Of a DNA stretch of 64,000 nt, positions 1-10,300 are shown piece by piece. The first letter of the stretch is position 1; every line of letters begins with the position of its first letter. Below the pieces are notes generated by a model that was given only the letters and a program-made list of their open reading frames with translations, did not search any database and was not told the DNA's origin. The position numbers were made by a program, and so were the translations under genes. Location of the stretch: contig NZ_JAPDHZ010000006.1 in NCBI RefSeq assembly GCF_029525555.1, positions 434,001 through 498,000 of the forward strand, read 5' to 3'. This DNA is from Cohnella ginsengisoli. GTDB taxonomy: Bacteria > Bacillota > Bacilli > Paenibacillales > Paenibacillaceae.

Positions 1-869
1 TCTGGTCGAACTCGCCCAGAAAGCGCGGCGGACTAGAGGTGTTCGCATCCGGGCGGGGCGCTTCAGGCAAGTCGAATAGCTCGGTTCCTTGCTCGCTGAG
101 GAAGCGAACGAGCCGGGGGGCCGAGCCGCCGGACCGCGTCCTGCAGCTTCGTGAGGCCCGACCATACTTGCATGTCTTTGACCGATGCCGGTCCGAAGGC
201 CGACAGATAGCGCACGACGAGCGCCTCGTCCGTGCAGCTCGCCTCCTCCGGCAGGCCGGTCCAGGCCTCGAGCGGCGCATGCAGCGCCTGCCCGCTTCGG
301 CCCCACAGGCCGCGGGGCGGCGTCTGCACGAGCGGCACGCGCGCCCGGACCGCGGCCGCGAGCGCCTCGGGATCGCGGCCCGGCCAGTGCTCGGCCAGCC
401 GCGCGCCCAGCTCGGCGAAGGTCTGCGGCCGCTCGGCCGTCCATTCGCGCCCCAGGGCGGCGATCGCGTCCGCGTCCGCGCCGGCGAGCCGCTTGCCGAA
501 GCTGCCTGCCAGGCCGCGATCCTGCACGGGCTGGAGCAGCGGGCGCAGGGCCAGGGCGTCCCGGGTCGAGACGAGGTGGAGCGTGGCCCGCATCAAGGCC
601 ATCCGCACCGCCTCGCGGCCCAGGAGCAGACCCTCGAGCTCGGCGGGATCAAAGTGCTCCAGCCGCGACCAAAGCGCGTAATACGGCGCCGTCGGCGCCT
701 GCGCCTGCAGTCCGCACAGCCGCTCGAGCGCTTCGAGCGCGGTCATGCGCTCCCGCCGAAGCAACATTTGCCTGGCGAGCAGCGCCCGGTTCAGCGCGCG
801 GCGGTCCAGCGTCGGAGCGGCCGCTAAGCCGCTATCTGTAGAGATCGGGCCCGACGGGCATTCGTTCAT
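1..869 (-). CDS. Winged-helix DNA-binding protein, AlkZ/YcaQ-like (HTH_42), 3' end outside window, frameshifted
   Basis: The protein resembles the HTH_42 family, which includes the DNA interstrand-crosslink glycosylase AlkZ/YcaQ and many uncharacterised winged-helix proteins. The N-terminal part (RRALNRALLARQ, then LCGLQAQAP and MRATLHLVSTRDA) is typical of the family. The start at 869 is chosen because AAGGAGGAGC lies 7 bases upstream; an upstream ATG at 908 has no such site. The frame breaks in a G6 run at 115-120. With five G the protein continues as RLGPRLVRFLSEQG and stays open to the window edge, so the C-terminus is not visible. Catalytic function is not established, since most family members are untested. 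Family assignment is fairly sure; activity is open. Confidence 0.75.
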
Positions 870-1025
870 GCGAATCGCTCCTCCTTGGCGAGGCGCTTCA
901 GTCCTCATCGCTTAACCCAAGAATAACGCATGCGCTCTGACAGCAGTCTGTCAGGAAGGAATGCCGCATCAGCGCCATTTTGTTCCATGCTTTTCGATCG
1001 TGCTTCACTTCATCGATGCGGGTCG

Positions 1026-3446
1026 TCAATACGGGAGACGAATCTCGACGCGGGTCCCCTGGCCCAGCTCGCTCTTGTAGCGGATGGTGCCCCTATGCCC
1101 CGCCAGGATCTGCTGGCTGACCATGAGGCCGAGGCCGTGTCCCGAGGCTTTGTTGGAGTAAAACGGCTCGCCCAGATGCTTCAGCTCTTCTTGGGAAATG
1201 CCGAAGCCCTCGTCCTCGATGACGATGAGGATGTTGTCGTCCGCCGCAGGGTCGGCCTGGTGGGACGTCCCGATCGACGCCACGTCCGCCATCATCTCCG
1301 GCTCGCGCGCAGCTGCTGCCTCGGCAATCGTCTCCCTCCCGTTAACCGCCTCGCCGACCGAATCTCCGCCAACCGTTTCGCTGCCGCCATTCTCCCCGTG
1401 ACGCTCCGCCCAGATGCCGATGCGCAGCGTGCCGCCTTCCGGCATCGCCTCCATCCCGTTTTTGAGCACGTTCAGAAAAACCTGCTTTAACTGGTTGGGC
1501 TCTCCGTTCAACGGCGCCAGCTCGTCGGCTTCGCGCAGCTCGAACTGCACGTTGTTCATGATCGCCTGCGCCTCGAGCAGCGCCACCGTTTCCTTCATGA
1601 TGGAGCGGATATCGACGAGCTGGAAGCGAATGGCCTGCGGCTTGGACAGGACGAGGAACTCGCCGACGATGAAGTTGATCCGGTCGAGCTCGGACAGCAT
1701 CGTGTCGAGATGGGCAGGGTTGATGCCGCCCGACTTTTGCTGGAGCTGCACGAACCCCCGGAGCGTCGTGAGCGGGTTGCGGATCTCGTGCGCGACGCCC
1801 GCGGCGAGCTGGCCGACCATCGACAGCTTCTCCGTCCGTCTCAGCATCTCCTCGGTCGCCTTCCGCTCGGTGATGTTCCGCGAGATCGAGGCGATGCCGA
1901 TCACCTCTCCATGCTCGTCGCGCACGGGGGGAGACCGTGATGCTGACGTCGATCTGCGACCCGTCCTTGCGGTAGCGGATCGTCTCACAGTCCGCGACCG
2001 AGCCGCCCTTGACGACCTTCCGCAGGATGCGTGAGTAATCTTCCTGCAGCTCCTCCGGCACCTCGGGCAGCCGGCGGCCCAGCGCCTCGGCGGCGCTCCA
2101 GCCGTACATCTTCTCGAACGCGGCGTTCACCTGCATCAGGTTCCCGAGGGGGGTCCGCGACGTGGATGGCGTCCGAGCTGTGGTGCACGAACGATTCGAG
2201 GTACTGCTTGGTGCTCCGCAGCTCCGCCGCCGTATCCCTCAGCCGGTTCGTATACGTGCTTAGATTGCTTGCCATCGTGTTGACGCGATCGGACAGCCGG
2301 CCGAGCTCGTCATGGCTGGCGACGGGCAGCGGATCGTCGAAGCTGCCTTCGGCCACCGCGTTGACCTTGCGCAAAATCTGCTGCACCGGGCGGATCATCA
2401 GACCCGACAGCCAGTAGCTGGTCAAGACGGTAGCGGCTAAGAGGGCGAGGCCGATGACGCCGCTTAGCAGCAGCTGCCGGTGGAGGTCGCCGCTGATCGC
2501 AGCGCGGTCGAAGCTCACGGTGACGATGTAGTCCCGGTCTCCGCGGATCGGAATATAGCTCTTGAGCAGCCGTTTGCCGCCGGAGCGGCTGTTCGCCGTT
2601 ACGGTTTCTCCCGTGGTGATGGCCGTGTTCACATGCTCGACGTCGGCGTCGTCCTTATAGGCGTAGGTGCCGAATACGATATCGCGCACGTCCAGATTAT
2701 AGACGGGTTTGCCCTTTTTTTATCTTGATGATGGGCGCTTTTCCGAAAAAGGCGGGATCGATGCCGGTAATCTCGACGAGATCGGAATTGTCTTGGAGCA
2801 GCTGCTTGATCAGCTTCTCGGTACCGACCGAGTCCTTGAAGTCGACCAGGACGTCGCCCCGCATAAAAGGATTGATCATATAGTTCGTCGTGCCGTCGTA
2901 ATAGTCGCCCCACTTCAGGATCAAGTCGGGATCCGAGGTGGCGAAGTTGAACGGACCCGACCAGAAGTTCGGCATGGCCCGGCCGAAGCCGACGTTGACG
3001 GGCTGGCGCGCGAAGAGCTGCTGGAACGCTCTGTACCAGTAATCCATCGTGTTGGAGCCGAGATTGATCTCTCCGGGCTTCGAGGATTTTTTGACGACGA
3101 TGTCGTTCGGCGTCCGCACCCAGAGCGAGATTCCCTCCAGCTGGAGCTCCTCGGTCAGTTTGACGAGCTCTTCGTTGGTCACGTTGTCGATGTCCGGATC
3201 CAGCGAGCTTCGAATCGCGATCGAGGCGGCGAGCAGCTTTTCCTCCTGAGCCTTCTCCAGCCGCTCGAGCTCGTCTTCGTACGATTTGATCGATTCGCCG
3301 ATCTGCTTGGAGATAATATCCATGCGGTCGATCGCCGACTTCTGCATGCCGGCCTTGGACCAGAAATACGTAATCGACAAGTTCAGCATGAGGATCGCCG
3401 CGACGAGAAGGGACAGGAACACGGTAAGTTTAAGCTTTATGGACAA
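1026..3446 (-). CDS. Membrane sensor histidine kinase (Cache-like sensor, HAMP, PAS, HisKA, HATPase), three frameshifts
   Basis: Repaired length is about 805 residues. Order: N-terminal membrane helix (LTVFLSLLVAAILMLNLSI), a long extracellular Cache-like sensor, a second helix (SGVIGLALLAATVLTSY), HAMP, PAS (SSDAIHVADPLGNLMQVNAAF once repaired), then the kinase core with H-box GVAHEIRNPL, N-box NVLKNGMEAM, G1 EDEGFGIS and G2 GHGLGL. The layout and H-box recall PAS-type sporulation kinases such as KinE, but the partner is unknown and no regulator gene is adjacent. An unusual low-complexity insert of about 55 residues lies between N-box and G1. The TTG at 3446 is the preferred start because AGGAGG precedes it by nine bases. 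Frame breaks: T7 at 2715-2721, G6 at 2148-2153, G6 at 1926-1931. Confidence 0.85.
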
Positions 3447-3601
3447 GGCGGAAAGCCTCCTAGTAGGATGGGGACTGGACAAAGATGCCTGGATCGGATG
3501 ACTGGGCGAAAGCCGGTTTTTATAAATTCTGTGCGCCTGCCCATAATCCTGCCATCCGTCGAGAGCTAAATCATGTAAAGAAAAACGCGTCATAAAAGTA
3601 T

Positions 3602-3613
3602 AAGCGTTTAAAC
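3602..3613. promoter_or_regulatory. LacI-family operator-like site, copy 1
   Basis: AAGCGTTTAAAC has the central CG flanked by A/T half-sites typical of LacI-family operators. An identical 12-mer lies 66 bp downstream, just before the lacI-type gene, suggesting autoregulation by a looping dimer pair. Confidence 0.5.
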
Positions 3614-3667
3614 ATTTGAGGTTGATTAGAGATAAGAAGATACGCTAAAATAACGTCATGAAAGTTA

Positions 3668-3679
3668 AAGCGTTTAAAC
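3668..3679. promoter_or_regulatory. LacI-family operator-like site, copy 2
   Basis: Second exact copy of AAGCGTTTAAAC, extended to AAAGCGTTTAAAC. Its central CG is 66 bp from that of copy 1 and 76 bp from the regulator start, in the leader between the divergent sensor kinase and lacI-type genes. Confidence 0.5.
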
Positions 3680-3746
3680 TTTTGGGAAGGGCGGCGTACA
3701 GCCGGCATCAGTCCTCTTTCTTGAGGTAGAAAAGGAGCGCGGCAGC

Positions 3747-4751
3747 GTGAAAATCAGCATCTTCGACGTCGCGAAAAAATCGGGTCTGTCCGTGGTGACC
3801 GTATCCCGCGTCATTAACAACGCCCCGTCGGTCAGGGAGAAAAACAAGGAAAGGGTGCTCCAGGCAATGAAGGAGCTCGGCTACCACCCGAGCGCCGCGG
3901 CGCGGAGCCTGGCCAGAGGGCGGACGGGCGTCATCGGCCTCACGCTGGCGACGCTGCAGGACTCGTTTTTCGACGCGGTCGTCAAGGAGATCGGCGATCG
4001 GCTGGCCGAGCAGGGCTACTTCCTCGCGTTATCGGTCGAGACGGGAGCCGGCGGCGGTTCGGGCAGGCTGCTCTTCGAGGAGGACCGCGTAGACGGCGTC
4101 ATCGTGCTGTCTCCGATGCAGGAAGACGGATACGAGCTGGAGCTGCTGCAGAAGAGAATTCCATATATCCTGCTGGATAATCAGCAGCCTTCGCCTTCGG
4201 CGCCGTCCGTGGTCGTGAACAACTTCAAAGGCGGCTACGAGGCCGCGCGGCATCTGATCGGCCTCGGACATCGCAAGATCGCGCATATCGCGGGACCGCG
4301 CGCTTTTTTAAGCAGCCAGGACCGGGAGCGGGGATTTTTGCAGGCGCTTGCGGAGGAGGGACTCTCGCCCTGGAGCGTCGAGTCCGGCGAGTTCAACATC
4401 GCGTCCGGCTATCGGATCGCGGAGGCCTGGATCGCGGCAGAGAGCCTGCCGGAAGCGGTATTCGCCGCGGACGACCACATCGCGCTCGGCGTCGTCGACG
4501 CCTGCAAGAACGCGGGTCTTCGCGTACCGCGGGACCTGTCGGTCGTCGGGTTCGACGACCAGGTGCTCGCTTCTGAACTCAAGCCCGCGCTGACGACGGT
4601 CCGCCAGCCGGCGGACAAGATCGGGCGCAAGGGCGTGGAGCTGCTGCTGGCGGCGATCGAGGGGCAGCAGCGGCGCCACGTCACGGTGCAGATCGATCCG
4701 GAGCTGGTCGTCAGGGATTCGACGGCGGCCAGCCGTTCAACAAACGAATAG
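3747..4751 (+). CDS. LacI-family transcriptional regulator
   Basis: This 334-residue protein has an N-terminal LacI helix-turn-helix (residues about 3-25, IFDVAKKSGLSVVTVSRVIN) and hinge helix (PSAAARSLARGR). A periplasmic-binding-protein-like effector domain follows, with typical segments RVDGVIVLSP, AARHLIGLGHRKIAHI and DLSVVGFDD. It is intact. The gene leads a run with a BadF-type sugar kinase (20 bases downstream) and a GH4 glycosidase, so the effector is probably a sugar or sugar phosphate handled by them. Two matching 12-bp operator-like sites sit in its leader. The ligand cannot be told from sequence. CcpA itself is less likely, because the genes downstream look like a dedicated operon. 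Confidence 0.92.
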   Translation: MKISIFDVAKKSGLSVVTVSRVINNAPSVREKNKERVLQAMKELGYHPSAAARSLARGRTGVIGLTLATLQDSFFDAVVKEIGDRLAEQGYFLALSVETGAGGGSGRLLFEEDRVDGVIVLSPMQEDGYELELLQKRIPYILLDNQQPSPSAPSVVVNNFKGGYEAARHLIGLGHRKIAHIAGPRAFLSSQDRERGFLQALAEEGLSPWSVESGEFNIASGYRIAEAWIAAESLPEAVFAADDHIALGVVDACKNAGLRVPRDLSVVGFDDQVLASELKPALTTVRQPADKIGRKGVELLLAAIEGQQRRHVTVQIDPELVVRDSTAASRSTNE

Positions 4752-4770
4752 GCGAGAGGGAGAGACGAGG

Positions 4771-5742
4771 ATGAAGTATTATTTGGGCGTCGACGGCGGC
4801 GGATCCAAGACCTACGCGCTCGTCGCGGACGAGCGGGGACGGGTCGTCGGTAAAGGCAAAAGCGGCAACGGGAATCATCAGCTCGACCGTGAAGTCGCGC
4901 GGCGCAGCATCAGAGAAGCGACGAAGGCGGCGCTTGCCGCCGCGGGGATCTCGCGGGAGCAAGTTGCGTCCGCCTGCTTCGGCTTGGCCGGCGCGGACCG
5001 CGAGGCGGACTTCCGGATCTTGCGTCCGATGATCGCGGAGCTCGGCTTCGCGAAGCACGAGATCCACTGCGACACGATCATCGCGATGCGCGCAGGCACG
5101 AGCCGGCCCTACGGCGTCGTGCTCATCTGCGGCAGCGGCACCAACGGCGCGGGCCGCAATCCCGCCGGGGAGAGCCTCCAGGTCGGCGGATTCACTTATA
5201 TGACGGGCGACTTCGGCGGCGGCATGGCGTTGGCCGTCGAGGCATTCCGCACGGTCGTGCGCGCTTGGGACGGACGCGAGGCGGAGACGGCGCTCACGCC
5301 GCTCGTGCTTGCGGAGACGGGCTACGCGACGGTCGAAGAGATGTTCCACGATTACCTCGACCGCGACCTGCAGCCGCCGCTGGGCCTCGCGAAGCTGCTG
5401 TTCGAGGCCGCCGCGGGCGGAGACGCGGCCGCGCAGGCGATTCTGCGGAAACAGGGTGACGAGCTGGGCAGGCAGGCGAACGCGATTATCCGAAGGCTCG
5501 GCATGTCGGACGAGACGTTCGACGTCGTCATGGCCGGCAGCATTTTGACGCGTGGCAAGGGAGATTGGGTGCATGCCGAGATTCGGAAGGCCGTTTCTGC
5601 TGCGGCGCCCGACGCCTCGGTGGTGAAGCTGGCGGTCGAGCCGGTCGTCGGCGCGCTGTGGCTGGCGTTCGAGGCCGACGGCCCGCTGCCGGAGACGGCG
5701 CGCGAGACGTTGAAGAACGCCGCGGAATTCGAAGCGATCTGA
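4771..5742 (+). CDS. BadF/BadG/BcrA/BcrD-family ATPase, N-acetylglucosamine-kinase-like sugar kinase
   Basis: The 323-residue protein starts with the ASKHA phosphate-binding loop (YLGVDGGGSKTYALV) and carries a second nucleotide loop, VLICGSGTNGAG, followed by GGFTYMTGDFGGG. These are the marks of BadF-type kinases related to eukaryotic N-acetylglucosamine kinase. It probably phosphorylates a sugar or glycoside in the cytoplasm. It lies between the LacI regulator and a GH4 enzyme that requires a 6-phosphorylated substrate, and no PTS gene is visible, so it may provide that phosphate after ABC import. This is inference; the substrate could equally be an amino sugar. The gene is intact, with 25 bases to the next start. 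Confidence 0.88.
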   Translation: MKYYLGVDGGGSKTYALVADERGRVVGKGKSGNGNHQLDREVARRSIREATKAALAAAGISREQVASACFGLAGADREADFRILRPMIAELGFAKHEIHCDTIIAMRAGTSRPYGVVLICGSGTNGAGRNPAGESLQVGGFTYMTGDFGGGMALAVEAFRTVVRAWDGREAETALTPLVLAETGYATVEEMFHDYLDRDLQPPLGLAKLLFEAAAGGDAAAQAILRKQGDELGRQANAIIRRLGMSDETFDVVMAGSILTRGKGDWVHAEIRKAVSAAAPDASVVKLAVEPVVGALWLAFEADGPLPETARETLKNAAEFEAI

Positions 5743-5767
5743 TCCATATATCAGGAGGATGATTAGC

Positions 5768-7066
5768 ATGGCGCAAGGGCTGAAGGTGGCCGTCATCGGC
5801 GGAGGCTCCTCGTATACGCCGGAGATCGTGGAAGGCTTCATCAACCGGTACGACAAGCTCCCGATCCGGGAGTTGTGGCTCGTCGACATCGAAGCGGGGC
5901 GGCACAAGCTCGAGATCGTCGGCGCGCTCGCGAAGCGCATGGTCGAAAAGTCCGGCCTGCCGATCAGCGTGCATCTGACGCTGAACCGGCGCGAAGCGAT
6001 CGACGGCGCGGACTTCGTCTCGACGCAGATGCGCGTCGGCTTGCTCGAAGCCCGCAAGTGGGACGAGCACATCCCGAACCTGCACGGCGTCATCGGGCAG
6101 GAGACGACCGGCCCCGGCGGCATGATGAAGGCGCTGCGCACGATCCCCGCCCTGCTGGACATCTGCCGGGACATCGAGGAGCTGGCGCCGAACGCCTGGC
6201 TGCTCAACTTCACCAATCCGGCCGGCATGGTGACTGAGGCGATCCGCCGCTATTCCAAGGTGCGCAGCATCGGCTTGTGCAACGCGCCGATCGGTCTCGC
6301 GAAGTGGCTCAGCGCCAAGTACGACACGACGCCTTCTCACATTTACACGGAGTTCGTCGGGCTCAACCATCTGCACTGGGTGACGCGCATCGAGGTCGAG
6401 GGCGTCGACCGGCTGCCCGAGCTGCTCGACAAGCGGGCGGAATACAGCGGCAAAAACGTGCCCGCGTCCGAATGGGACCCGGACTTCCTCCGCTCGCTGG
6501 GCGGGTTTCCTTCCTACTACCTCAAGTATTTTTATATGACAGACGTCATGCTTGAGGAGCAGCTTGAATCGCTGAAGGGCGGCGGCACGCGCGCAGAGAT
6601 CGTGAAGAAGGTCGAGGATGAGTTGTTCGAGCTGTACAAGGACCCGGAACTGCAGGAGAAGCCCAAGCAGCTGGAGAAACGCGGAGGCGCCTACTACTCC
6701 GAGGCGGCGGTTAACCTGATGGAGTCGCTCTACGGCGATAAACGCGATATCCAGACGTTAAACGTGCCGAACGGCAACACGCTCGATTTTCTCCCGCCGG
6801 ACGCCTGCATCGAGGTGAACTGCGTCGTGACGGGCCAGGGTCCGCTGGCGCTGCCGGTAACCCGGGTGCCCGAGCAGGCCAAGGGACTCATCCATGCCGT
6901 GAAGACGTACGAACGGTTGACGATCCGAGCGGCCGTGGAGGGCGACCGTGATGTGGCCCTGCAGGCAATGGCGGCGCATCCGCTCGTGCCGTCCGTCCGA
7001 GTCGCGAAGCGGCTGCTGGACGAGATGCTGGAAAAGAACCGTCCTTATCTGCCTGCTTTTTTCTAA
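5768..7066 (+). CDS. 6-phospho-beta-glucosidase-like glycoside hydrolase, GH4 family
   Basis: GH4 enzymes use NAD and a divalent metal to cleave 6-phosphoglycosides by an oxidation-elimination route. Visible signatures are the N-terminal Rossmann loop (VAVIGGGSSYTPEIVEGF), the segment GVIGQETTGPGGMMKALRTI, the metal-site cysteine in IGLCNAPIG and the histidine in GLNHLHW. Length (432 residues) fits the LicH/CelF branch that acts on 6-phospho-beta-glucosides. ATG 5768 is preferred because AGGAGG at 5753-5758 leaves nine bases; the in-frame ATG at 5759 abuts that site. It is probably the last gene of the operon begun by the LacI regulator and the kinase. Alpha- versus beta-specificity is not proven. 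Confidence 0.9.
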   Translation: MAQGLKVAVIGGGSSYTPEIVEGFINRYDKLPIRELWLVDIEAGRHKLEIVGALAKRMVEKSGLPISVHLTLNRREAIDGADFVSTQMRVGLLEARKWDEHIPNLHGVIGQETTGPGGMMKALRTIPALLDICRDIEELAPNAWLLNFTNPAGMVTEAIRRYSKVRSIGLCNAPIGLAKWLSAKYDTTPSHIYTEFVGLNHLHWVTRIEVEGVDRLPELLDKRAEYSGKNVPASEWDPDFLRSLGGFPSYYLKYFYMTDVMLEEQLESLKGGGTRAEIVKKVEDELFELYKDPELQEKPKQLEKRGGAYYSEAAVNLMESLYGDKRDIQTLNVPNGNTLDFLPPDACIEVNCVVTGQGPLALPVTRVPEQAKGLIHAVKTYERLTIRAAVEGDRDVALQAMAAHPLVPSVRVAKRLLDEMLEKNRPYLPAFF

Positions 7067-7150
7067 ATACGGCGGATGAGTCTTCAACATATTCACAAGG
7101 CGAATATATTTGCATGAATAAACCTAACTTTCCTGCCATGTAAAACAGTC

Positions 7151-7165
7151 GTTAGTAAACCTAAC
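7151..7165. promoter_or_regulatory. Inverted repeat GTTAG-N5-CTAAC upstream of the mannanase gene
   Basis: GTTAGTAAACCTAAC is a perfect 5+5 inverted repeat, and its right half AAACCTAAC recurs at 7122-7130. A regulator site (for example for a ROK or GntR protein) is possible. Nothing in the window identifies the binder. Confidence 0.35.
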
Positions 7166-7241
7166 GAAAATAACGATCGCATATTAGTTAGATGAAAAAG
7201 ACGATACAGTTATATTAAAAGCAATTGAGCACCTATTTCAA

Positions 7242-7262
7242 TGAAAGTAAGCGCTTTATAAT
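7242..7262. promoter_or_regulatory. cre/LacI-type palindrome abutting a TATAAT -10 box
   Basis: AAGCGCTT at 7249-7256 is a perfect palindrome with the CcpA/LacI-type centre, directly followed by TATAAT at 7257-7262. A repressor bound here would occlude a promoter for the mannanase gene. No good -35 box is seen at the right distance. Confidence 0.4.
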
Positions 7263-7310
7263 CTGAGGCATATTCTGGTTTGGCATACGCGAATGTAAAG
7301 ATTTATTCGT

Positions 7311-7324
7311 TGTTAGCGCTAACC
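7311..7324. promoter_or_regulatory. cre-like site (TGTTAGCGCTAACC)
   Basis: This contains the perfect palindrome GTTAGCGCTAAC and matches the CcpA cre consensus at all but its last base. Its centre is 65 bp from the palindrome at 7249-7256 and it lies 42 bases before the mannanase start, consistent with carbon catabolite repression. Confidence 0.5.
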
Positions 7325-7365
7325 GAATGCGTAAATGCGCTCATTTCGTTGGAGGAGGTTTCTTG

Positions 7366-10300
7366 ATGAAAGCTTCAAAGAAAATCCTGTCCGGCGCCCT
7401 ATCGACGGCGTTGGCGGCATCCGCCGTATTGGCCGGCGTCGCCGCGCCGGTGTCGGCATGGGCTGCAGAACCGTCGGCGACGGCAAGTCCGTCCGCCGTG
7501 TCCGCTCCGACCGCCGGGCTGCCGCTATCCGACACGCTGCAGCATTGGGCGAAGGACAGCATCGCCAAATGGGTGGCAAGCGGCGTGCTGAGCGGATATC
7601 CCGACAAGACGTTCCATCCGAACGACCGGATCACGCGCGCCGAATTCGCGACGATCCTGAACCGCGTATTCGGCTTTTACGCCGAATCGAACGAGGCATT
7701 CTCGGACGTCAGGGGAACGAGCTGGTACGCGGACGCGCTGTCGATCGCGCGCGAAGCCGGCTATTACGAGGGCTTCCCGGGGAATCGGGCGCAGGCGGGA
7801 GACGCGATCAGCCGCCAGGACGCGGTAACGCTGCTGGCGCGCGTGTTTTCGCTGGCCGCTTCCGGAAGCGCTTCTACGCAGGCGGGCTTCAGCGACGGCG
7901 CGCAGATCCAAGCCTACGCCAAGGCGGCGGTAGACGCATTGTCCGGCGCGCTAAGCGGCTATCAGGACGGCACCTTCCGTCCGAACGACAGCATCACGCG
8001 CGCGGAGGTCGTGACGCTGATCGACAAGCTCGTCGCGGGCTACTATGCTTCCGCGGGCGTCGTCGAGGGCGGAGAGATCGCGGGCAATGTCGTGGTCAAT
8101 CACGACGGCGCGACGCTTAAGAACGCGGTCGTTAACGGCAATCTGTATCTGACCGCGGGCATCGGCGACGGCGAGGTGAAGCTCGACGGCGTCACGGTCA
8201 AAGGCAAGACGTTCATCGCGGGCGGCGGCCCGCACACGGTGATCCTGAACGATGCGACGCTTGGCGAAGTCGTCGTCGACCGCAAGGAAGGCGAGGTTCG
8301 CGTGCAAGCGACCGGCAAGACGAAAATCGAACAGGTCACCGTAGAGAGCGCGTCGAAGCTGGAGCTGGCACAGGGCGTTCAGGTTGAATCCGCTACGTTC
8401 AACAGCCCGGTGGCGCTGGAGCTGGCTTCGGGTGCGTCGATCGACCAACTGAAGGTGAATTCGGGCGCCAGCGGCACGACGATCGCCGGGAGCGGCACCG
8501 TAGGATCCGCCGACATCCAGGCATCCGGCGTCATCGTAGGCGGGAAAGCGGTCGAAGCAGGCAAGTTCAGCATCGCGAACGGCGCAGCTGCGCCGAGTAC
8601 GACCTCGCCTTCGGCGAATGGCCCTGTCACCACGCCAGCCAACCCCGCGGTCAGCGTGAACCTTGTCGATCCGGACGCTTCCGCCGCGACGAAGTCCCTG
8701 TTCGTTTACCTGAACGAGATTCGAGGCGGCGGCATCTTGTTCGGGCAGCAGCACGCGACGACGGAAGGCCTGTCGATCGGCAAGCGGGACGGCACCGAGT
8801 CCGACACGTACAATGCGGTCGGGGAATACCCCGCGTTATTCGGCTGGGACACGCTGACGCTGGAAGGCAAAGAGAAGCCGGGCGTATCCGGCGACTTCGA
8901 GCAGAGCCGCGACAACCTGATCGACGTGATGAAAAAGGCTTATAATTACGGCGGCGTACTGACGCTGAGCTCGCACCTGCCGAACTTCGTGACGGGCGGC
9001 GATTTCTACGACCTGAAGGGCAACGTTGTCTCGCATATCCTGCCGGGCGGAGACAAGCATGCCGCGTACAATGCGTTTCTCGACAATATCGCGGACTTCG
9101 CGAACCATCTGAAGGACGACAACGGCAACCCGATCCCGGTCATCTACCGTCCGTTCCACGAGCAGAGCGGCAGCTGGTTCTGGTGGGGCGCGGCGTTCAC
9201 GACGAAGGATGAATACCGCGAGATCTACCGCTATACCGTCGAATATTTGAGAGACGTCAAGGGCGTGAGCAACTTCCTGTACGCCTACTCGCCCGGCGGC
9301 GGCTTCGGCACGAGCGAGGAGCGGTATATGGAGACGTATCCGGGCGACGACTACGTCGACATCCTCGGCTTCGACAGCTACTACAACGGGGAAGGCCAAA
9401 GCTGGTTCGACGGCGTCACGACGGAAGCCGCGCTCGTCTCGCGCGTAGCGGACGGCCATCATAAGGTCGCGGCGCTTACCGAGTTCGGCTACCAGCAGAT
9501 GAAGGCGAGCGGCAATTCGACGCCAGACTTCTACACCAAGCTTTCGGAGGCGCTGCAATCCGATCCGGACGCCAGGAAGATGGCTTATATGCTCACCTGG
9601 GCGAACTTCGGGCCGACCGCCTACGTGCCGTATCCGACGGGCGAGGGACAGCCGGCGCATCAGATGCTGCCCGACTTCGTCAAGTATTTCGAAGAGTCGT
9701 ACACCCTTTTCAACAAGGAAGTCTCCCATGCCTACGATCGCAACGTGGCGACGGAGCGCGAGCAGCCGTTCATGCACGTCGCTTCGCCGACCGACCAAAG
9801 CACGGTCAAGACGAATACGACGCAGATTCGCGCGCGCATTCTGAACGAGACGCCTGCCAAGGTCGTCTACGCGACGGCTGGGGACGATGCGGAGCATGCG
9901 CTGACGCTCGATCCCGCGACCGGCTTTTACACGGCCGATTGGTCCCCGGCGGCCAGCCTGAACGGCAAGTCGGCGACCGTCACCGTCAAGGCGTACGACG
10001 CGGACGGCAAGGTGCTGCAGGCGCAGACGAACACCGTATTCGTGAAGATTCCGGAGGTGCTGATCGGCGCCTACACGTTCGACGACGGCATCGAGGGCAT
10101 TCAGAGCAACGGCGGATGGCAGGCGGATATCGAGGGGCTCTCGCACGTCAGCTTGAACGGCGACGGCAAGCTTAAGCTCAGCGTCGTCGGCACGACGTAT
10201 ACGGACGATTGGCAGGAGCTCAAGCTGGAGCTGAAAAACGCCAAGGCCGTCGCCGGCGCAGACACGCTCTCCGGCGTGAAGCGCCTTAAATACGAAGCGT

